Notes: generated from the letters alone by a model not told the origin. A DNA stretch of 64,000 nucleotides from Streptomyces sp. TLI_053 (GCF_900105395.1 NZ_LT629775.1:3804001-3868000), one strand, 5' to 3'; positions 48,741 to 58,519 are shown, counted from the first letter of the stretch. Translations and numbers: made by a program.

Positions 48741-49265
48741 ATGGACACGCACATCGTCGACCCGGCAGACGCCTCGGCCCCGCAGCCCGAAGGGCCCGAG
48801 GAGGAGACCCCCTGGCTGACCGTCCGGGAGCAGCGGTTGTGGCGCGCCCACCTGGAGGTCGCCAAGCTGCTGGAGTACCAGCTGAGCCGCGAGCTCCAGC
48901 CGCACAACCTGGCGATCAACGACTACGAGATCCTGGTCGTGCTCTCCGAGGCGCCCGAGCGGCGGCTGCGGATGACCGACCTGGCCACCGCGACCCTCCA
49001 GTCGAAGAGCCGGCTCTCGCACCAGATCACCCGGATGGAGAACGCCGGGCTGGTGCTGCGCCAGGAGTGTCCCGGCGACCGCCGGGGCCTCTACGCCAAC
49101 CTCACCGAGCAGGGCTGGAAGACCATGCAGCGGGTCGCGCCCTGCCACGTACGCAGCGTCCGGGCGCACTTCATCGACCGCTTCTCGCCCGAGCAGCTCG
49201 ACGCGATGTACGAGGCGCTCGCCCCGGTCGCCGAGCACCTGCGCGGCCTGCGCGGACGCGGCTGA
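48741..49265 (+). CDS. MarR-family transcriptional regulator
   Basis: This 174-residue regulator has an acidic N-terminus of about 25 residues, then the MarR fold. The recognition region is LRMTDLATATLQSKSRLSHQITRMENAGLVLRQECPGDRRG (about 76-117), with a charged wing. The C-terminal helices contain one Cys (APCHVRSV) beside the Cys in the wing (QECPGD), which could make it redox-sensitive. The ATG has no ribosome-binding site and a possible -10 box close upstream. It is convergent with meaB. Confidence 0.9.
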   Translation: MDTHIVDPADASAPQPEGPEEETPWLTVREQRLWRAHLEVAKLLEYQLSRELQPHNLAINDYEILVVLSEAPERRLRMTDLATATLQSKSRLSHQITRMENAGLVLRQECPGDRRGLYANLTEQGWKTMQRVAPCHVRSVRAHFIDRFSPEQLDAMYEALAPVAEHLRGLRGRG

Positions 49266-49284
49266 GCGTCCCGACCGGGCCCCG

Positions 49285-49317
49285 CGGCCGGCACCCCTCG
49301 GCGGGGGGCGCCGGCCG
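49285..49317. terminator. Convergent terminator between MarR gene and meaB
   Basis: Arms CGGCCGGC-ACCCC (49285-49297) and the GC-rich segment at 49303-49317 pair with one small interruption between stops at 49265 and 49328. Confidence 0.6.
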
Positions 49318-49327
49318 TGGCACGGGC

Positions 49328-50284
49328 TCAGCCGGTGGTCAGGCCGGCCACCAAACGGTCGGACGCGCCGTACGGGTCCAGCTCGCCGGCCACCACCTGC
49401 TCGGCCAGCGCGGCCAGCTGCCGGTCGCCGTGCAGGTCCCCGATCCGGGCCCGCAGCGCGGACAGCGCGATCGCCTCGATCTCCTGGGCGGCCCGGCGGC
49501 GGCGCCGCACCTCCAGCTCGCCGTGCTCCTCCAGCCAGGCGCGGTGCTTCTCCAGCGCCTCCACCACCTCGTCCACGCCCTCGCCCCGGGCCGCCACGGT
49601 CTTCACGATCGGCGGGCGCCAGGCCCCCGCCTCGCGGGCCTCGCCGAGGCCCAGCATGTGGTTCAGCTCCCTGGCGGTGGCGTCGGCGCCGTCCCGGTCG
49701 GCCTTGTTGACCACGAACAGGTCGCCGATCTCCAGGATCCCGGCCTTGGCGGCCTGGATGCCGTCGCCCATGCCGGGGGCGAGCAGCACCACCGCGGTGT
49801 CGGCCTGCGCGGCGATCTCCACCTCGGACTGGCCGACGCCGACGGTCTCGACCAGGATCACGTCGCAGCCGGCCGCGTCCAGCACCCGCAGTGCCTGCGG
49901 CGCGGCCCAGGACAGACCGCCCAGGTGGCCCCGGGTGGCCATCGAGCGGATGAACACCTCGGGGTCGGTGGCGTGGTCCTGCATCCGGACCCGGTCGCCG
50001 AGCAGCGCGCCGCCGGAGAACGGCGAGGACGGGTCGACCGCCAGCACGCCGACCCGCTTGCCCAGCCGCCGGTAGGCGGAGACCAGCGCCGAGGTGGAGG
50101 TGGACTTGCCCACGCCCGGCGAGCCGGTCAGCCCGACCGTGTAGGCGTGCCCGGTGTACGGCGCCAGCGCGGCCATCACCTCGCGCAGCTCCGGCGCGGC
50201 GTTCTCGACCAGTGAGATCAGGCGGGCGACGGCCCGCGGACGGCCCTGCCGGGCCTGCTCGACCAGGGTCGGCACATCGATCAT
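49328..50284 (-). CDS. meaB: MeaB-type GTPase, chaperone of a B12-dependent acyl-CoA mutase
   Basis: This 318-residue G3E GTPase gates cofactor loading and protects adenosylcobalamin mutases from inactivation. Motifs: Walker A GSPGVGKST (about 52-60), VLAVDPSSPFSGGALLGDRVRM, the switch segment ILVETVGVGQSEVEIA, and NKAD for guanine recognition. C-terminal helices provide the dimer interface. The ATG at 50284 has AAGGAGA about eight bases upstream. It lies downstream of an acetyl-CoA acetyltransferase gene on the same strand; the epimerase is across the divergent promoter. Its client could be methylmalonyl-CoA mutase or IcmA. Confidence 0.95.
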   Translation of the reverse strand: MIDVPTLVEQARQGRPRAVARLISLVENAAPELREVMAALAPYTGHAYTVGLTGSPGVGKSTSTSALVSAYRRLGKRVGVLAVDPSSPFSGGALLGDRVRMQDHATDPEVFIRSMATRGHLGGLSWAAPQALRVLDAAGCDVILVETVGVGQSEVEIAAQADTAVVLLAPGMGDGIQAAKAGILEIGDLFVVNKADRDGADATARELNHMLGLGEAREAGAWRPPIVKTVAARGEGVDEVVEALEKHRAWLEEHGELEVRRRRRAAQEIEAIALSALRARIGDLHGDRQLAALAEQVVAGELDPYGASDRLVAGLTTG

Positions 50285-50306
50285 GGGTGGGTCTCCTTGC
50301 GCCGAA

Positions 50307-50339
50307 GGGCTGCGCCCCGCTTGTGGCGGTGCGCAGCCC
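50307..50339 (-). terminator. Small hairpin between thiolase and meaB
   Basis: A 9-bp stem (GGGCTGCGC at 50307-50315 with 50331-50339, 15-base loop) lies 32 bases after the thiolase stop. It may attenuate rather than fully separate the two genes. Confidence 0.45.
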
Positions 50340-50370
50340 CGGTGTGATTCGGTCGGTGGGCCGGCGTCGG

Positions 50371-51564
50371 TCAGGCCTTGGGGACCCGCACGATCAGCGC
50401 GTCGCCCTGGCCGCCACCACCGCAGAGCGCGGCCGCGCCGATGCCGCCGCCGCGGCGCTTCAGTTCCAGCGCGAGGTGCAGCACGACCCGGGCGCCGGAC
50501 ATCCCGATCGGGTGACCCAGCGCGATCGCGCCGCCGTTGACGTTGACGATCTCCGGGGAGACGCCGAGGTCCTTGGTCGACTGGTGCGCGACGGCGGCGA
50601 AGGCCTCGTTGATCTCGATCAGGTCGAGGTCCTCGACCGTGATGCCCTCCTTGGCCACCGCGTGCTTGATCGCGTTGGACGGCTGCGACTGCAGCGAGTT
50701 GTCCGGGCCCGCGACGTTGCCGTGCGCGCCGATCTCGGCGATCCAGCTCAGGCCCAGCTCCTCGGCCTTGGCCCGGCTCATCACGACCACGGCGGCGGCG
50801 CCGTCCGAGATCTGCGAGGAGGTGCCGGCGGTGATGGTGCCGTCCTTGGTGAACGCCGGGCGCAGCCGGGCCAGGCCCTCGACCGTGGTGTCGGCGCGGA
50901 TGCCCTCGTCCTGGCCGAACACGACCGGCTCGCCCTTGCGCTGCGGGATCTCCACCGGGACGATCTCGGCGTCGAAGATCCCATCGGCCTGGGCCTTGGC
51001 CGCGCGCTGGTGCGAGGCGGCGGCGATCTCGTCCTGGACCTCGCGCGGGATGCCGAGCCGGGTGTTGTGCTTCTCGGTGGACTCGCCCATCGGGATGTTC
51101 TCGTAGGCGTCGGTCAGGCCGTCGTGGGCCATCGCGTCGAGCAGCTCGATCGCGCCGTACTTGTAGCCCTCGCGGGACTTCGGCAGCAGGTGCGGGGCGT
51201 TGGTCATGGACTCCTGGCCGCCGGCCACCACGATGTCGAACTCGCCGGCCCGGATCAGCTGGTCGGCCAGCGCGATGGCGTCCAGGCCGGAGAGGCACAC
51301 CTTGTTGATGGTGAGCGCCGGGACGTTCAGCGGGATGCCGGCCTTGACGGCGGCCTGGCGGGCCGGGATCTGGCCCGCGCCGGCCTGGAGCACCTGCCCC
51401 ATGATCACGTACTGGACCTGGTCGCCGGTGACGCCGGCCCGCTCCAGCGCGGCCTTGATCGCGAAGGCGCCGAGCTCCGCGCCGGAGAAGCCCTTCAGGG
51501 AGCCGAGCAGCCGGCCCATCGGGGTCCGTGCCCCGGCAACGATCACAGAGGTGGTGTTGGTCAT
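50371..51564 (-). CDS. Acetyl-CoA C-acetyltransferase (thiolase)
   Basis: This 397-residue biosynthetic-type thiolase condenses two acetyl-CoA to acetoacetyl-CoA (or the reverse), the entry to the ethylmalonyl-CoA route and to butyryl-CoA. The nucleophile is Cys90 in [10 protein letters not shown]; the C-terminal [16 protein letters not shown] supplies the His and [12 protein letters not shown] the second Cys. The ATG at 51564 follows AAGGGG by about ten bases; the frame is open upstream to 51612. It is divergent from the epimerase gene and in the same direction as meaB. Confidence 0.95.
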   Translation of the reverse strand: MTNTTSVIVAGARTPMGRLLGSLKGFSGAELGAFAIKAALERAGVTGDQVQYVIMGQVLQAGAGQIPARQAAVKAGIPLNVPALTINKVCLSGLDAIALADQLIRAGEFDIVVAGGQESMTNAPHLLPKSREGYKYGAIELLDAMAHDGLTDAYENIPMGESTEKHNTRLGIPREVQDEIAAASHQRAAKAQADGIFDAEIVPVEIPQRKGEPVVFGQDEGIRADTTVEGLARLRPAFTKDGTITAGTSSQISDGAAAVVVMSRAKAEELGLSWIAEIGAHGNVAGPDNSLQSQPSNAIKHAVAKEGITVEDLDLIEINEAFAAVAHQSTKDLGVSPEIVNVNGGAIALGHPIGMSGARVVLHLALELKRRGGGIGAAALCGGGGQGDALIVRVPKA

Positions 51565-51819
51565 GGGACGAGCCCCTTCGCACGTCGTGGCCAGGTGGAG
51601 GATTCCGCTCAATGTACTGACCTGTTACCCCCCCGTCACCGGACCCATGGTGTGATCGAGCGCACTGGCACGCTCCGGTCAACACCGTGCCGACCCGGTC
51701 CGGGTGAACCGTGCCGGGGTCCGTGTGAGCAGGCTCGCACGCCGATCGGTGGCGCCGCAGACCGTCATGCGCTGCACTGTTGCCGTCCTGTCGCGCCCGC
51801 CCCTCACCGGAGGCCATCC

Positions 51820-52263
51820 GTGCTCACCCGCATCGACCACATCGGCATCGCCTGCCGAGACCTCGACAAGACGGTCGAGTTCTACCGTGCCACCTACGGC
51901 TTCGAGGTGTTCCACACCGAGGTCAACGAGGAGCAGGGGGTCCGCGAGGCCATGCTCAAGATCAACGACACCGGCGACGGCGGCGCCTCCTACCTCCAGC
52001 TGCTGGAGCCGGTCCGGGAGGACTCCCCGGTCGGCAAGTGGCTGGCCAAGAACGGCGAGGGCGTCCACCACATCGCCTTCGGCACCGGCGACGTCGACGC
52101 CGACTCCGAGGAGATCCGCGCCAAGGGCGTCCGGGTGCTCTACGACGAGCCGCGGACCGGCTCGATGGGCTCGCGGATCACCTTCCTGCACCCCAAGGAC
52201 TGCGGCGGGGTGCTGACCGAGCTGGTCACCGCCGCCGAGCCGGGCTCGCACGAGGGCCACTGA
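51820..52263 (+). CDS. mce: Methylmalonyl-CoA epimerase
   Basis: This 147-residue vicinal-oxygen-chelate protein interconverts (R)- and (S)-methylmalonyl-CoA, connecting propionyl-CoA carboxylation to the mutase. Two paired beta-alpha-beta modules are visible: LTRIDHIGIACRDLDKTVEFYRATYG and EGVHHIAFGTGDVDAD. Likely metal ligands are His7, the His of VHHIAFG and the Glu of GVLTEL. The GTG at 51820 has CGGAGG seven bases upstream. It shares a 255-bp divergent promoter region with the thiolase. Confidence 0.95.
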   Translation: MLTRIDHIGIACRDLDKTVEFYRATYGFEVFHTEVNEEQGVREAMLKINDTGDGGASYLQLLEPVREDSPVGKWLAKNGEGVHHIAFGTGDVDADSEEIRAKGVRVLYDEPRTGSMGSRITFLHPKDCGGVLTELVTAAEPGSHEGH

Positions 52264-52269
52264 CGCCTC

Positions 52270-52299
52270 CCCGGGTGCCGTCGCGGTGCGGCACCCGGG
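52270..52299 (+). terminator. Terminator after the epimerase gene
   Basis: A perfect 11-bp stem (52270-52280 with 52289-52299, eight-base loop) begins six bases past the stop. Confidence 0.75.
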
Positions 52300-52394
52300 C
52301 CTCCGGGGCCCCGCCGCGGCCCCGACCGGCCGGTAACCTCGGCGGTCGGGCCGGAAAACCCCCACGCGACCATTCCCCCGCCACACGCTCCCAC

Positions 52395-52400
52395 TACAAT
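52395..52400 (+). promoter_or_regulatory. Candidate -10 element upstream of scy
   Basis: TACAAT is a good -10 match in a GC-rich context, without a clear -35. If used, the scy mRNA would have a leader of about 350 bases. No gene is seen in 52300-52759; short open frames there read as shadow sequence. Confidence 0.4.
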
Positions 52401-52759
52401 GCCCAGGTGCGCGGAGACTCCGGGGGACGGAGGCGACGGGCACGGCCGAAGACAGGCCCGTCCGCCCCGGTGGGAGGCCCGTCGCAGGGGAGTCCACTAC
52501 GCGGGCACGGCTGAACAGTCGCAAGACGGATCTGTCACCATTCTCCACAAGGCAAGAGTTCGCCCAGGAGTCCACCCGGACGGGGGAATGCGGATCGACC
52601 GCGCTCCCACGCCCCGGACTCCGACGACGCGGCGGACGTTCCCGGTACGACGGGGGCGTCCGGACGGCCGCGATGCAAGGACCAGTCGGACAGCGCCCGG
52701 ACCACGGGAGCGGACCGGCCGGGTCGAGGACGCGACCAGGAGATGGATGGGACCGCGGA

Positions 52760-55700
52760 GTGCGGGGCTACGACCGCTACGAGGTTGACGATCACCTCTC
52801 CCAGTTCGAGGCCGAGATGGATCGGACTCGGAAGGAGCGGGACAAGTCAGTCGAGCATGCCGAGGACCTCGCCTACCAGGTGGAGGTGCTCCGGGCCAAG
52901 CTGCACGAATCCCGCCGGATGCTCGCCCAGCCGCGCGCCTTCGACGCCGTCTCCGGCCAGGCCGAGCAGATGCTCCGCACGGCCGAGATGCAGGCCCAGC
53001 AGCTGCGCGCCGACGCCGAGCGCCAGCTGCGCGAGTCCCAGGCCGCGACCCAGCGGATCATGGCCGAGGCCGCCGAGCGCACCGCCCGGCTGGAGGCCGA
53101 GCTCGCCGCCCGCCGCCGCCAGCTCGAGGACGAGCTCGCCGAGCTGCGGCGCAGCGCCGAGCAGCACGTCAACGAGAACGTCAGCTGGGCCGAGCAGGCC
53201 CGGGCCGGCACCGAGCAGGAGGCCCAGCGCCTGCTCCAGGAGGCCCGCGGCGAGGCCGACCGGATGATGGCCGCGGCCCGCGCCGAGGCCGCCGCCCTCG
53301 CCGACCAGGCCCGCGCGCAGACCGCCGCCGACGTGGACGCCGCCCGCGGCGAGGCCCAGGCCGCCGCCGAGGCCGCCCTCCACCGTGCCCAGAACGACGC
53401 CGAGCGACTGCTGCGGGCCGCCTCCGAGCAGGCCCAGCAGGCCGGTGCCCAGGCCGCCGCCGACGTGGACGCCGCCCGCGGCGAGGCCCAGCTGCAGCTC
53501 GCCGCCGCGCACGCCGCCGCCGAGCAGGAGCTGGCCGCCGCCCGCGCCGAGATCGGCCGGCTCACCGAGGTCGCGGCCGCCGAGCAGGCCCACGCCGAGC
53601 AGCAGCTGTCCCACGCCCAGGCGGAGATAGCACGACTGCGCGCCGAGGTCGCCGCCGAGGCCGAGCGGGCCCGGCAGGAGGCCGCCGAGCTGCGCGCCAG
53701 GACCGAGGCCGCCGCCGAGCAGCTCCAGGCCGAGGCCGAGGCCGCCGCCGAGCGGCGGGTCGCCGACGGCGAGGCCGCCAGCGAGCAGCGCTCGCAGACC
53801 GCCCGCGCCGAGGTCGCCCGGATGGTCGCCCAGGCCACCAAGGAGGCCGAGGCGATCAGTGCCCGGGCCGCCACCCGGAAGGCCGAGGCGGACGCCGCCA
53901 AGGCCGCCGCCGCCGAGGAGGGCGAGCGGCTGCGCGCCACCGCCGAGTCGGTGGCCGGACAGCTGCGCGCCGAGGCCGAGGCAGCGATCGCCGAGATGCG
54001 GGCGCAGGCCGAGCGGGACGTCGCCGAACTGCGGACCCAGGCCGAGAGCGCCGCCGAACGGCTGCGCGGCGAGGCCGAGGAGGCCGGCCGGGCGGCCGGT
54101 GCCGCGGAGGCCGCCGCCCACCTCGCCAAGGCGGCCAAGAGCGCCGAGGAGATGCTCGACCGGGCCGGCCGGGACTCCGAGGCCACCCGTACCGGGGCGA
54201 CCGCCGAGGCCGAGCGGATCAGGACCGAGGCCGCCGCCGAGGCCGAGCGGCTGCGCGAGCAGGCCCGGGCCGCGGTCGAGGCCGCCCAGAACGCCGCCCT
54301 GGACGACGCCGCCGCGATCCGCGAGCGGATCCAGGAGATGCAGGACGAGGCCGCCCGGCTGCGTGCCGAGGCGGAGGAGCTGCGCGCCCAGGCCGCCGCC
54401 GAGGCGGAGCGGGTGCGCGGCGAGGCCCGCCGGCAGGCCGTGGTGCAGATCGAGGAGTCGGCGAAGACCGCCGAGGAACTGCTCACCACGGCCAAGTCCG
54501 ACGCGGACGAGCTGCGCTCGGGTGCCGCCGCCGAGATCGAGCGGCTGCGCGAGCAGGCCAAGGAGCAGGCCGCCGAGACCCAGGGGCGGGCCGAGCAGAC
54601 CCTGGAGCGGGCCCGCGCCGAGGCCGCGAAGATCACCGCGACGGCCGAGCAGCAGGGCCAGGACGCGCTCACCGCCGCCAAGGCCGCGGCCGCCGAGAAC
54701 CGCTCCGCCGCCGAGCGCGAGACCGCCGAACTCCGCCGCGAGGCAACCGAGTTCGACCAGCAGCTGCGGGCCTCGGCGAACGCCGCCGCGCAGGCCCTGC
54801 GGGCCGACGCCCAGGCCGAGGCGAACGCCGTCCGGGACGCCGCCGTCGCCGCCGCCGAGCGGCTGCGCACCGAGACCGACGGCGAGACCGCCCGCAGCCG
54901 GGCCGAGGCCCAGTCCGCCGCCGAGGCGCTGCGCGAGGAGAGCCGCCGCGAGCGCGAGGAGGCCTCCGCCGGGCTGCTCCGGGAGCGCGAGGAGACCACC
55001 GAGCAGCTGGCCGCCGCCAGGACGGCGCGCGAGCAGGCCGAGGCGGCCGCGGAGGAACTGGCCGCACGCACCGCCACCGAGGCCGCCGCCGTCCGCGAGG
55101 CCGCCGACACCCACGCCGAACGCGTCCGCACCGAGGCCGAGGCGGCCGCCGCCGACCTCACCGAACGCACCACCGCCGAGACCACCCGGCTCCAGGCCGA
55201 GGCCGAGCGGGCCCTGGAGGCCGCCGGGGCCGCCGCCGAGCAGCTCCGCGCCGAGGCCGAGTCGGCCGCCGAGCGGCTGCGGACCGACAGCGAGGCGGCC
55301 GCGGAGGAACTGGCCGCACGCACCGCCACCGAGGCCGCCGCCGTCCGCGAGGCCGCCGACACCCACGCCGAACGCGTCCGCACCGAGGCCGAGGCAGCCG
55401 CCGCCGACCTCACCGAGCACACCACCGCCGAGACCACCCGGCTCCGGGCCGAAGCCGAGGCGGCCGCGGCGGAGCTGCGCGAGCGGGCCGAGGCCGAGCG
55501 CGCGCTCGCCGACGAGCAGGCCGCGACGGTCCGCGCCGAGGCCGGCCGCGAGCTGTCCGAGGCCCGGGCCACGGCGGCGACGATCCGGGCCGAGGCCGGC
55601 GAGGAGCTGGAGCAGGCCCGGCGCGACGGCGAGGAACTGGTCGCCGTCGCCGGGACCGAGGCCGCCGCACTGGTCGAGGCCGCCGAGGAGGAGGCCGCCG

Positions 55701-57406
55701 GGGTCCGCCAGTCGGTGGCCGGGCTGCACGAGACCGCCTCCCAGCAGATCGCCGAACTCCGGGCCACCGCCGAGCGGGAGGCCGCGGAGCACCGCGAGCA
55801 GGCCGAGCGGGCCGCCGCCGAACTGCGCGACACCGCCGACCGCGAGACCACCGAACTGCGGGCACTGGCCGACCGCGAGACCACCGAGCTGCGCGACGCG
55901 GTCGAGCACGAGGTGGCGGAGCTGCGGGCGACCGCCGAGCGGGAGACCACCGACCTGCGGGCCCGCACCGACGCCGAGACGACCGCACTGCGCGAGCAGA
56001 CCGAGCTGGAACTCGCCGCCGAGCGCGAGTCCGCCGAGGCCGAGCTGGCCCGGCACCGGGCCGAGGCCCTGGCCTGGGACGAGCAGCTGCGCGCCGAGGC
56101 GGACGACACCCTGCGGGCGGCCCAGGAGGACGCCGACCGGCAGCGCGCCGAGGCCGCGGAGCTCGCTGCCCGGACGGTGGCCGCGGGCGAGGACCGGGCC
56201 GCCGCGGGCATCGCGGAGGCGGAGGAGTTCGCCGCCGCGCTGCGGGCCGAGGCCGAGGAGTACGCGCTCGCCACCCGCACCCTCGCCGACGACTACGACG
56301 CCGACACCCACACCCGCGCGGACGCCTACGACGCGGACACCCGCGAGGCCGCCGAGCAGTTCGACAAGTCCACCCGCGAGCACGCCAAGTCCGTCCTGGA
56401 GAAGGCCTTCGCGGACGCCGAGGCGCTCGGCGAGGACGCCCGCACCACCGCGCTGGCCACCACCGCCGCCGCCGAGGAGCAGGCCGACGCGATGGTCGCC
56501 GCCGCCCGCAAGGAGGCCGACCGACTGGTCGCGGCCGGCGAGGCCACCGGGCAGGAGGCGGTCGAGAAGGGCCGCTCCGACGCCGACGCGCTGCTCTCCG
56601 AGGCCCGCCGGGACGCCACCGCGATCCGCGAGCGCGCCGAGGAGCTGCGCGAGCGCACCGACGCCGAGGTCGAGGCCCTGCACGAGCGCGCCCGCAAGGA
56701 GAACGCGCAGGCCATGAAGTCGGCCGGCGAGCGGGTGGACGCCCTGGTGACGGCCGCCCAGGACCAGCTGACCGAGGCCGAGGAGCAGGCGGTCGCCACC
56801 GTCGCCGAGGCCGAGGACCGGGCGGCGGCGCTGGTCGCGGGCGCCGAGGACCGCGCCAACGAGCTGACCTCGGAGGCGTCGAGCGAGGCCAGCAAGGTCC
56901 GGCTGTCCGCCGTCCGCAAGGCCGAGGGCCTGCTGAAGGAGGCCGAGACCAAGCTCGCCAGTTCCACCGACCGCGCCGAGGCCCTGATCGTCAAGGCCGA
57001 GGCGAAGCTGAAGTCCGCCCAGGACGAGGCGGAGGAGCGGCTGGAGTCGGCCGCCGCCGAGGCCGAGAAGCGGCTGCGGGCCGCCGACCGGACCGCGGAC
57101 GAGCAGATCGAGCTCGCCCGGGCGGAGGCCGAGCGGCTGCTCGCCGAGGCCAGGGCCGAGGCGCAGCGGGTCACCGACGAGGGCCGGCGCGAGCTGGACG
57201 AACTGGTGCGCCGGCGCAAGGACATCAACACCGAGATCTCCAGGGTGCAGGACGTGCTGTCCGCGCTCGAGGCCTTCGAGGCACCGTCACCGGTCGCACA
57301 GGCAAACGGGGGAAGTACCAAGAAGGAAGGGAGTGCCAAGGCCGGTGCCGGAATTGGCTCTCCCCGATCGGGTGGCAATCGCTCCAAGAGCGCACCACCC
57401 GATTGA
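52760..57406 (+). CDS. scy: Polarity scaffold protein Scy (giant coiled coil)
   Basis: Scy gathers DivIVA and other proteins at hyphal tips and branch sites. The GTG at 52760 gives VRGYDRYEVDDHLSQFEAEM, matching the family start as I remember it; the frame is open to 52673. Of about 1548 residues, nearly all form one Ala/Glu/Arg-rich coiled coil with 51-residue-type periodicity (AEAERLRAEAE-like units). Only a short head and a basic, Gly/Ser-rich tail (from about 1505) differ. The S. coelicolor protein has about 1326 residues, so this one is clearly longer. Internal duplication is described separately. filP follows 107 bases downstream. Confidence 0.95.
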   Translation: MRGYDRYEVDDHLSQFEAEMDRTRKERDKSVEHAEDLAYQVEVLRAKLHESRRMLAQPRAFDAVSGQAEQMLRTAEMQAQQLRADAERQLRESQAATQRIMAEAAERTARLEAELAARRRQLEDELAELRRSAEQHVNENVSWAEQARAGTEQEAQRLLQEARGEADRMMAAARAEAAALADQARAQTAADVDAARGEAQAAAEAALHRAQNDAERLLRAASEQAQQAGAQAAADVDAARGEAQLQLAAAHAAAEQELAAARAEIGRLTEVAAAEQAHAEQQLSHAQAEIARLRAEVAAEAERARQEAAELRARTEAAAEQLQAEAEAAAERRVADGEAASEQRSQTARAEVARMVAQATKEAEAISARAATRKAEADAAKAAAAEEGERLRATAESVAGQLRAEAEAAIAEMRAQAERDVAELRTQAESAAERLRGEAEEAGRAAGAAEAAAHLAKAAKSAEEMLDRAGRDSEATRTGATAEAERIRTEAAAEAERLREQARAAVEAAQNAALDDAAAIRERIQEMQDEAARLRAEAEELRAQAAAEAERVRGEARRQAVVQIEESAKTAEELLTTAKSDADELRSGAAAEIERLREQAKEQAAETQGRAEQTLERARAEAAKITATAEQQGQDALTAAKAAAAENRSAAERETAELRREATEFDQQLRASANAAAQALRADAQAEANAVRDAAVAAAERLRTETDGETARSRAEAQSAAEALREESRREREEASAGLLREREETTEQLAAARTAREQAEAAAEELAARTATEAAAVREAADTHAERVRTEAEAAAADLTERTTAETTRLQAEAERALEAAGAAAEQLRAEAESAAERLRTDSEAAAEELAARTATEAAAVREAADTHAERVRTEAEAAAADLTEHTTAETTRLRAEAEAAAAELRERAEAERALADEQAATVRAEAGRELSEARATAATIRAEAGEELEQARRDGEELVAVAGTEAAALVEAAEEEAAGVRQSVAGLHETASQQIAELRATAEREAAEHREQAERAAAELRDTADRETTELRALADRETTELRDAVEHEVAELRATAERETTDLRARTDAETTALREQTELELAAERESAEAELARHRAEALAWDEQLRAEADDTLRAAQEDADRQRAEAAELAARTVAAGEDRAAAGIAEAEEFAAALRAEAEEYALATRTLADDYDADTHTRADAYDADTREAAEQFDKSTREHAKSVLEKAFADAEALGEDARTTALATTAAAEEQADAMVAAARKEADRLVAAGEATGQEAVEKGRSDADALLSEARRDATAIRERAEELRERTDAEVEALHERARKENAQAMKSAGERVDALVTAAQDQLTEAEEQAVATVAEAEDRAAALVAGAEDRANELTSEASSEASKVRLSAVRKAEGLLKEAETKLASSTDRAEALIVKAEAKLKSAQDEAEERLESAAAEAEKRLRAADRTADEQIELARAEAERLLAEARAEAQRVTDEGRRELDELVRRRKDINTEISRVQDVLSALEAFEAPSPVAQANGGSTKKEGSAKAGAGIGSPRSGGNRSKSAPPD
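55041..55455 (+). repeat. Near-identical 252-bp-spaced duplication inside scy
   Basis: A block of about 150 bp starting at 55041 recurs at 55293, 252 bases (84 codons) later, with only a few changes (for example ERTTAET versus EHTTAET). It corresponds to residues of about 761-811 and 845-895 of Scy. The neighbouring coiled-coil repeats are far less similar at DNA level. Confidence 0.85.
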
Positions 57407-57513
57407 GCGGACATTGTCCGCGGGACAACGGCGTTTCGCCGCCGACACTCCGGTACCGTGTCAGGATTCCCTCAACCACCTCAGCGGTTTGACGACAGGA
57501 AGCCCAGAACCCC

Positions 57514-58443
57514 ATGAGCGACAGTCACTCCCCTCACGGCTTCGACCTGGTGCGCCGTGGGTACGAGCGCGCCCAGGTCGACGAGCGGATCACCAAGCTG
57601 GTGGCCGACCGTGACAGTGCCTTGACCCGGATCAGCGCACTCGAGAAGCGCATCGAGGAGCTCCACCTGGAGACCCAGACCGCCCAGGCGGCGGTCGCCG
57701 AGGCGGAGCCGTCGTACGCCGGTCTCGGTGCCCGGGTCGAGAAGATCCTGCGCCTCGCCGAGGAGGAGGCCAAGGACCTGCGCGAGGAGGCGCACCGCGC
57801 CGCCGAGCAGCACCGCGAGCTCGCCGAGGCCGCCGCCCAGCAGGTGCGCACCGAGGCCGAGAACTACGCCAAGGACCGCAAGGCCAAGGCCGAGGACGAG
57901 GGTCTGCGGATCGTCGACAAGGCCAAGAGCGACTCCGCCCAGCTGCGCGCCGAGGCCAACAAGGACGCGCAGAACAAGCGCGAGGAGGCGGACGCCCTCT
58001 TCGAGGAGACCCGCACCAAGGCCGCCCAGGCCGCGCTGGAGTTCGAGACCAACCTGGCGAAGCGCCGCGAGCAGTCCGAGCGCGACCTGGCCGCCCGCCA
58101 GGCCAAGGCCGAGAAGCGGCTGGCCGAGATCGAGCACCGGGCCGAGCAGCTGCGCCTGGAGGCCGAGAAGCTGCGCACCGACGCCGAGCGCCGCGCCCGC
58201 CAGACCGTCGAGACGGCCCAGCGCCAGTCCGAGGACATCGTGGCCGACGCCAACGCCAAGGCCGACCGCATCCGCAGCGAGTCCGAGCGCGAGCTGGCGG
58301 CGCTGACCAACCGCCGCGACAGCATCAACGCCCAGCTGACCAACGTCCGCGAGATGCTGGCGACGCTGACCGGCGCGGCCGTGGCCGCCGCCTCGCTGCC
58401 GAACGACGACACCATGGGCGTGCCCGCCCAGCAGTCGCGCTGA
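57514..58443 (+). CDS. filP: Intermediate-filament-like protein FilP
   Basis: FilP forms a cytoskeletal network near hyphal tips and gives hyphae stiffness; it interacts with DivIVA and Scy. The 309-residue protein opens MSDSHSPHGFDLVRRGYERAQVDERI, a DivIVA-like N-terminal motif, then a continuous coiled coil (about 30-280) broken near residue 65 (AEPSYAGLG). It ends in a short non-helical tail. The length equals that of the S. coelicolor protein as I recall it. AGGAAG lies about nine bases before the ATG. It is the second gene of the scy-filP pair. Confidence 0.96.
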   Translation: MSDSHSPHGFDLVRRGYERAQVDERITKLVADRDSALTRISALEKRIEELHLETQTAQAAVAEAEPSYAGLGARVEKILRLAEEEAKDLREEAHRAAEQHRELAEAAAQQVRTEAENYAKDRKAKAEDEGLRIVDKAKSDSAQLRAEANKDAQNKREEADALFEETRTKAAQAALEFETNLAKRREQSERDLAARQAKAEKRLAEIEHRAEQLRLEAEKLRTDAERRARQTVETAQRQSEDIVADANAKADRIRSESERELAALTNRRDSINAQLTNVREMLATLTGAAVAAASLPNDDTMGVPAQQSR

Positions 58444-58460
58444 CGCGGTCCGCGAACCCC

Positions 58461-58493
58461 GACGGCCCCCGCCCCTCCCGGGCGGGGGCCGTC
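58461..58493. terminator. Terminator after filP
   Basis: A perfect 14-bp stem (58461-58474 with 58480-58493, five-base loop) lies between the convergent stops at 58443 and 58520. Confidence 0.8.
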
Positions 58494-58519
58494 ACGCTTC
58501 CTCGGCGCGGGCGGGCGGC

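Noticed and set aside
52847..56683. 1278-residue minus-strand Gly/Leu-rich frame opposite scy
   Set aside because: It mirrors the repeated Ala/Glu/Arg codons of the Scy coiled coil; the composition is that of an antisense shadow.
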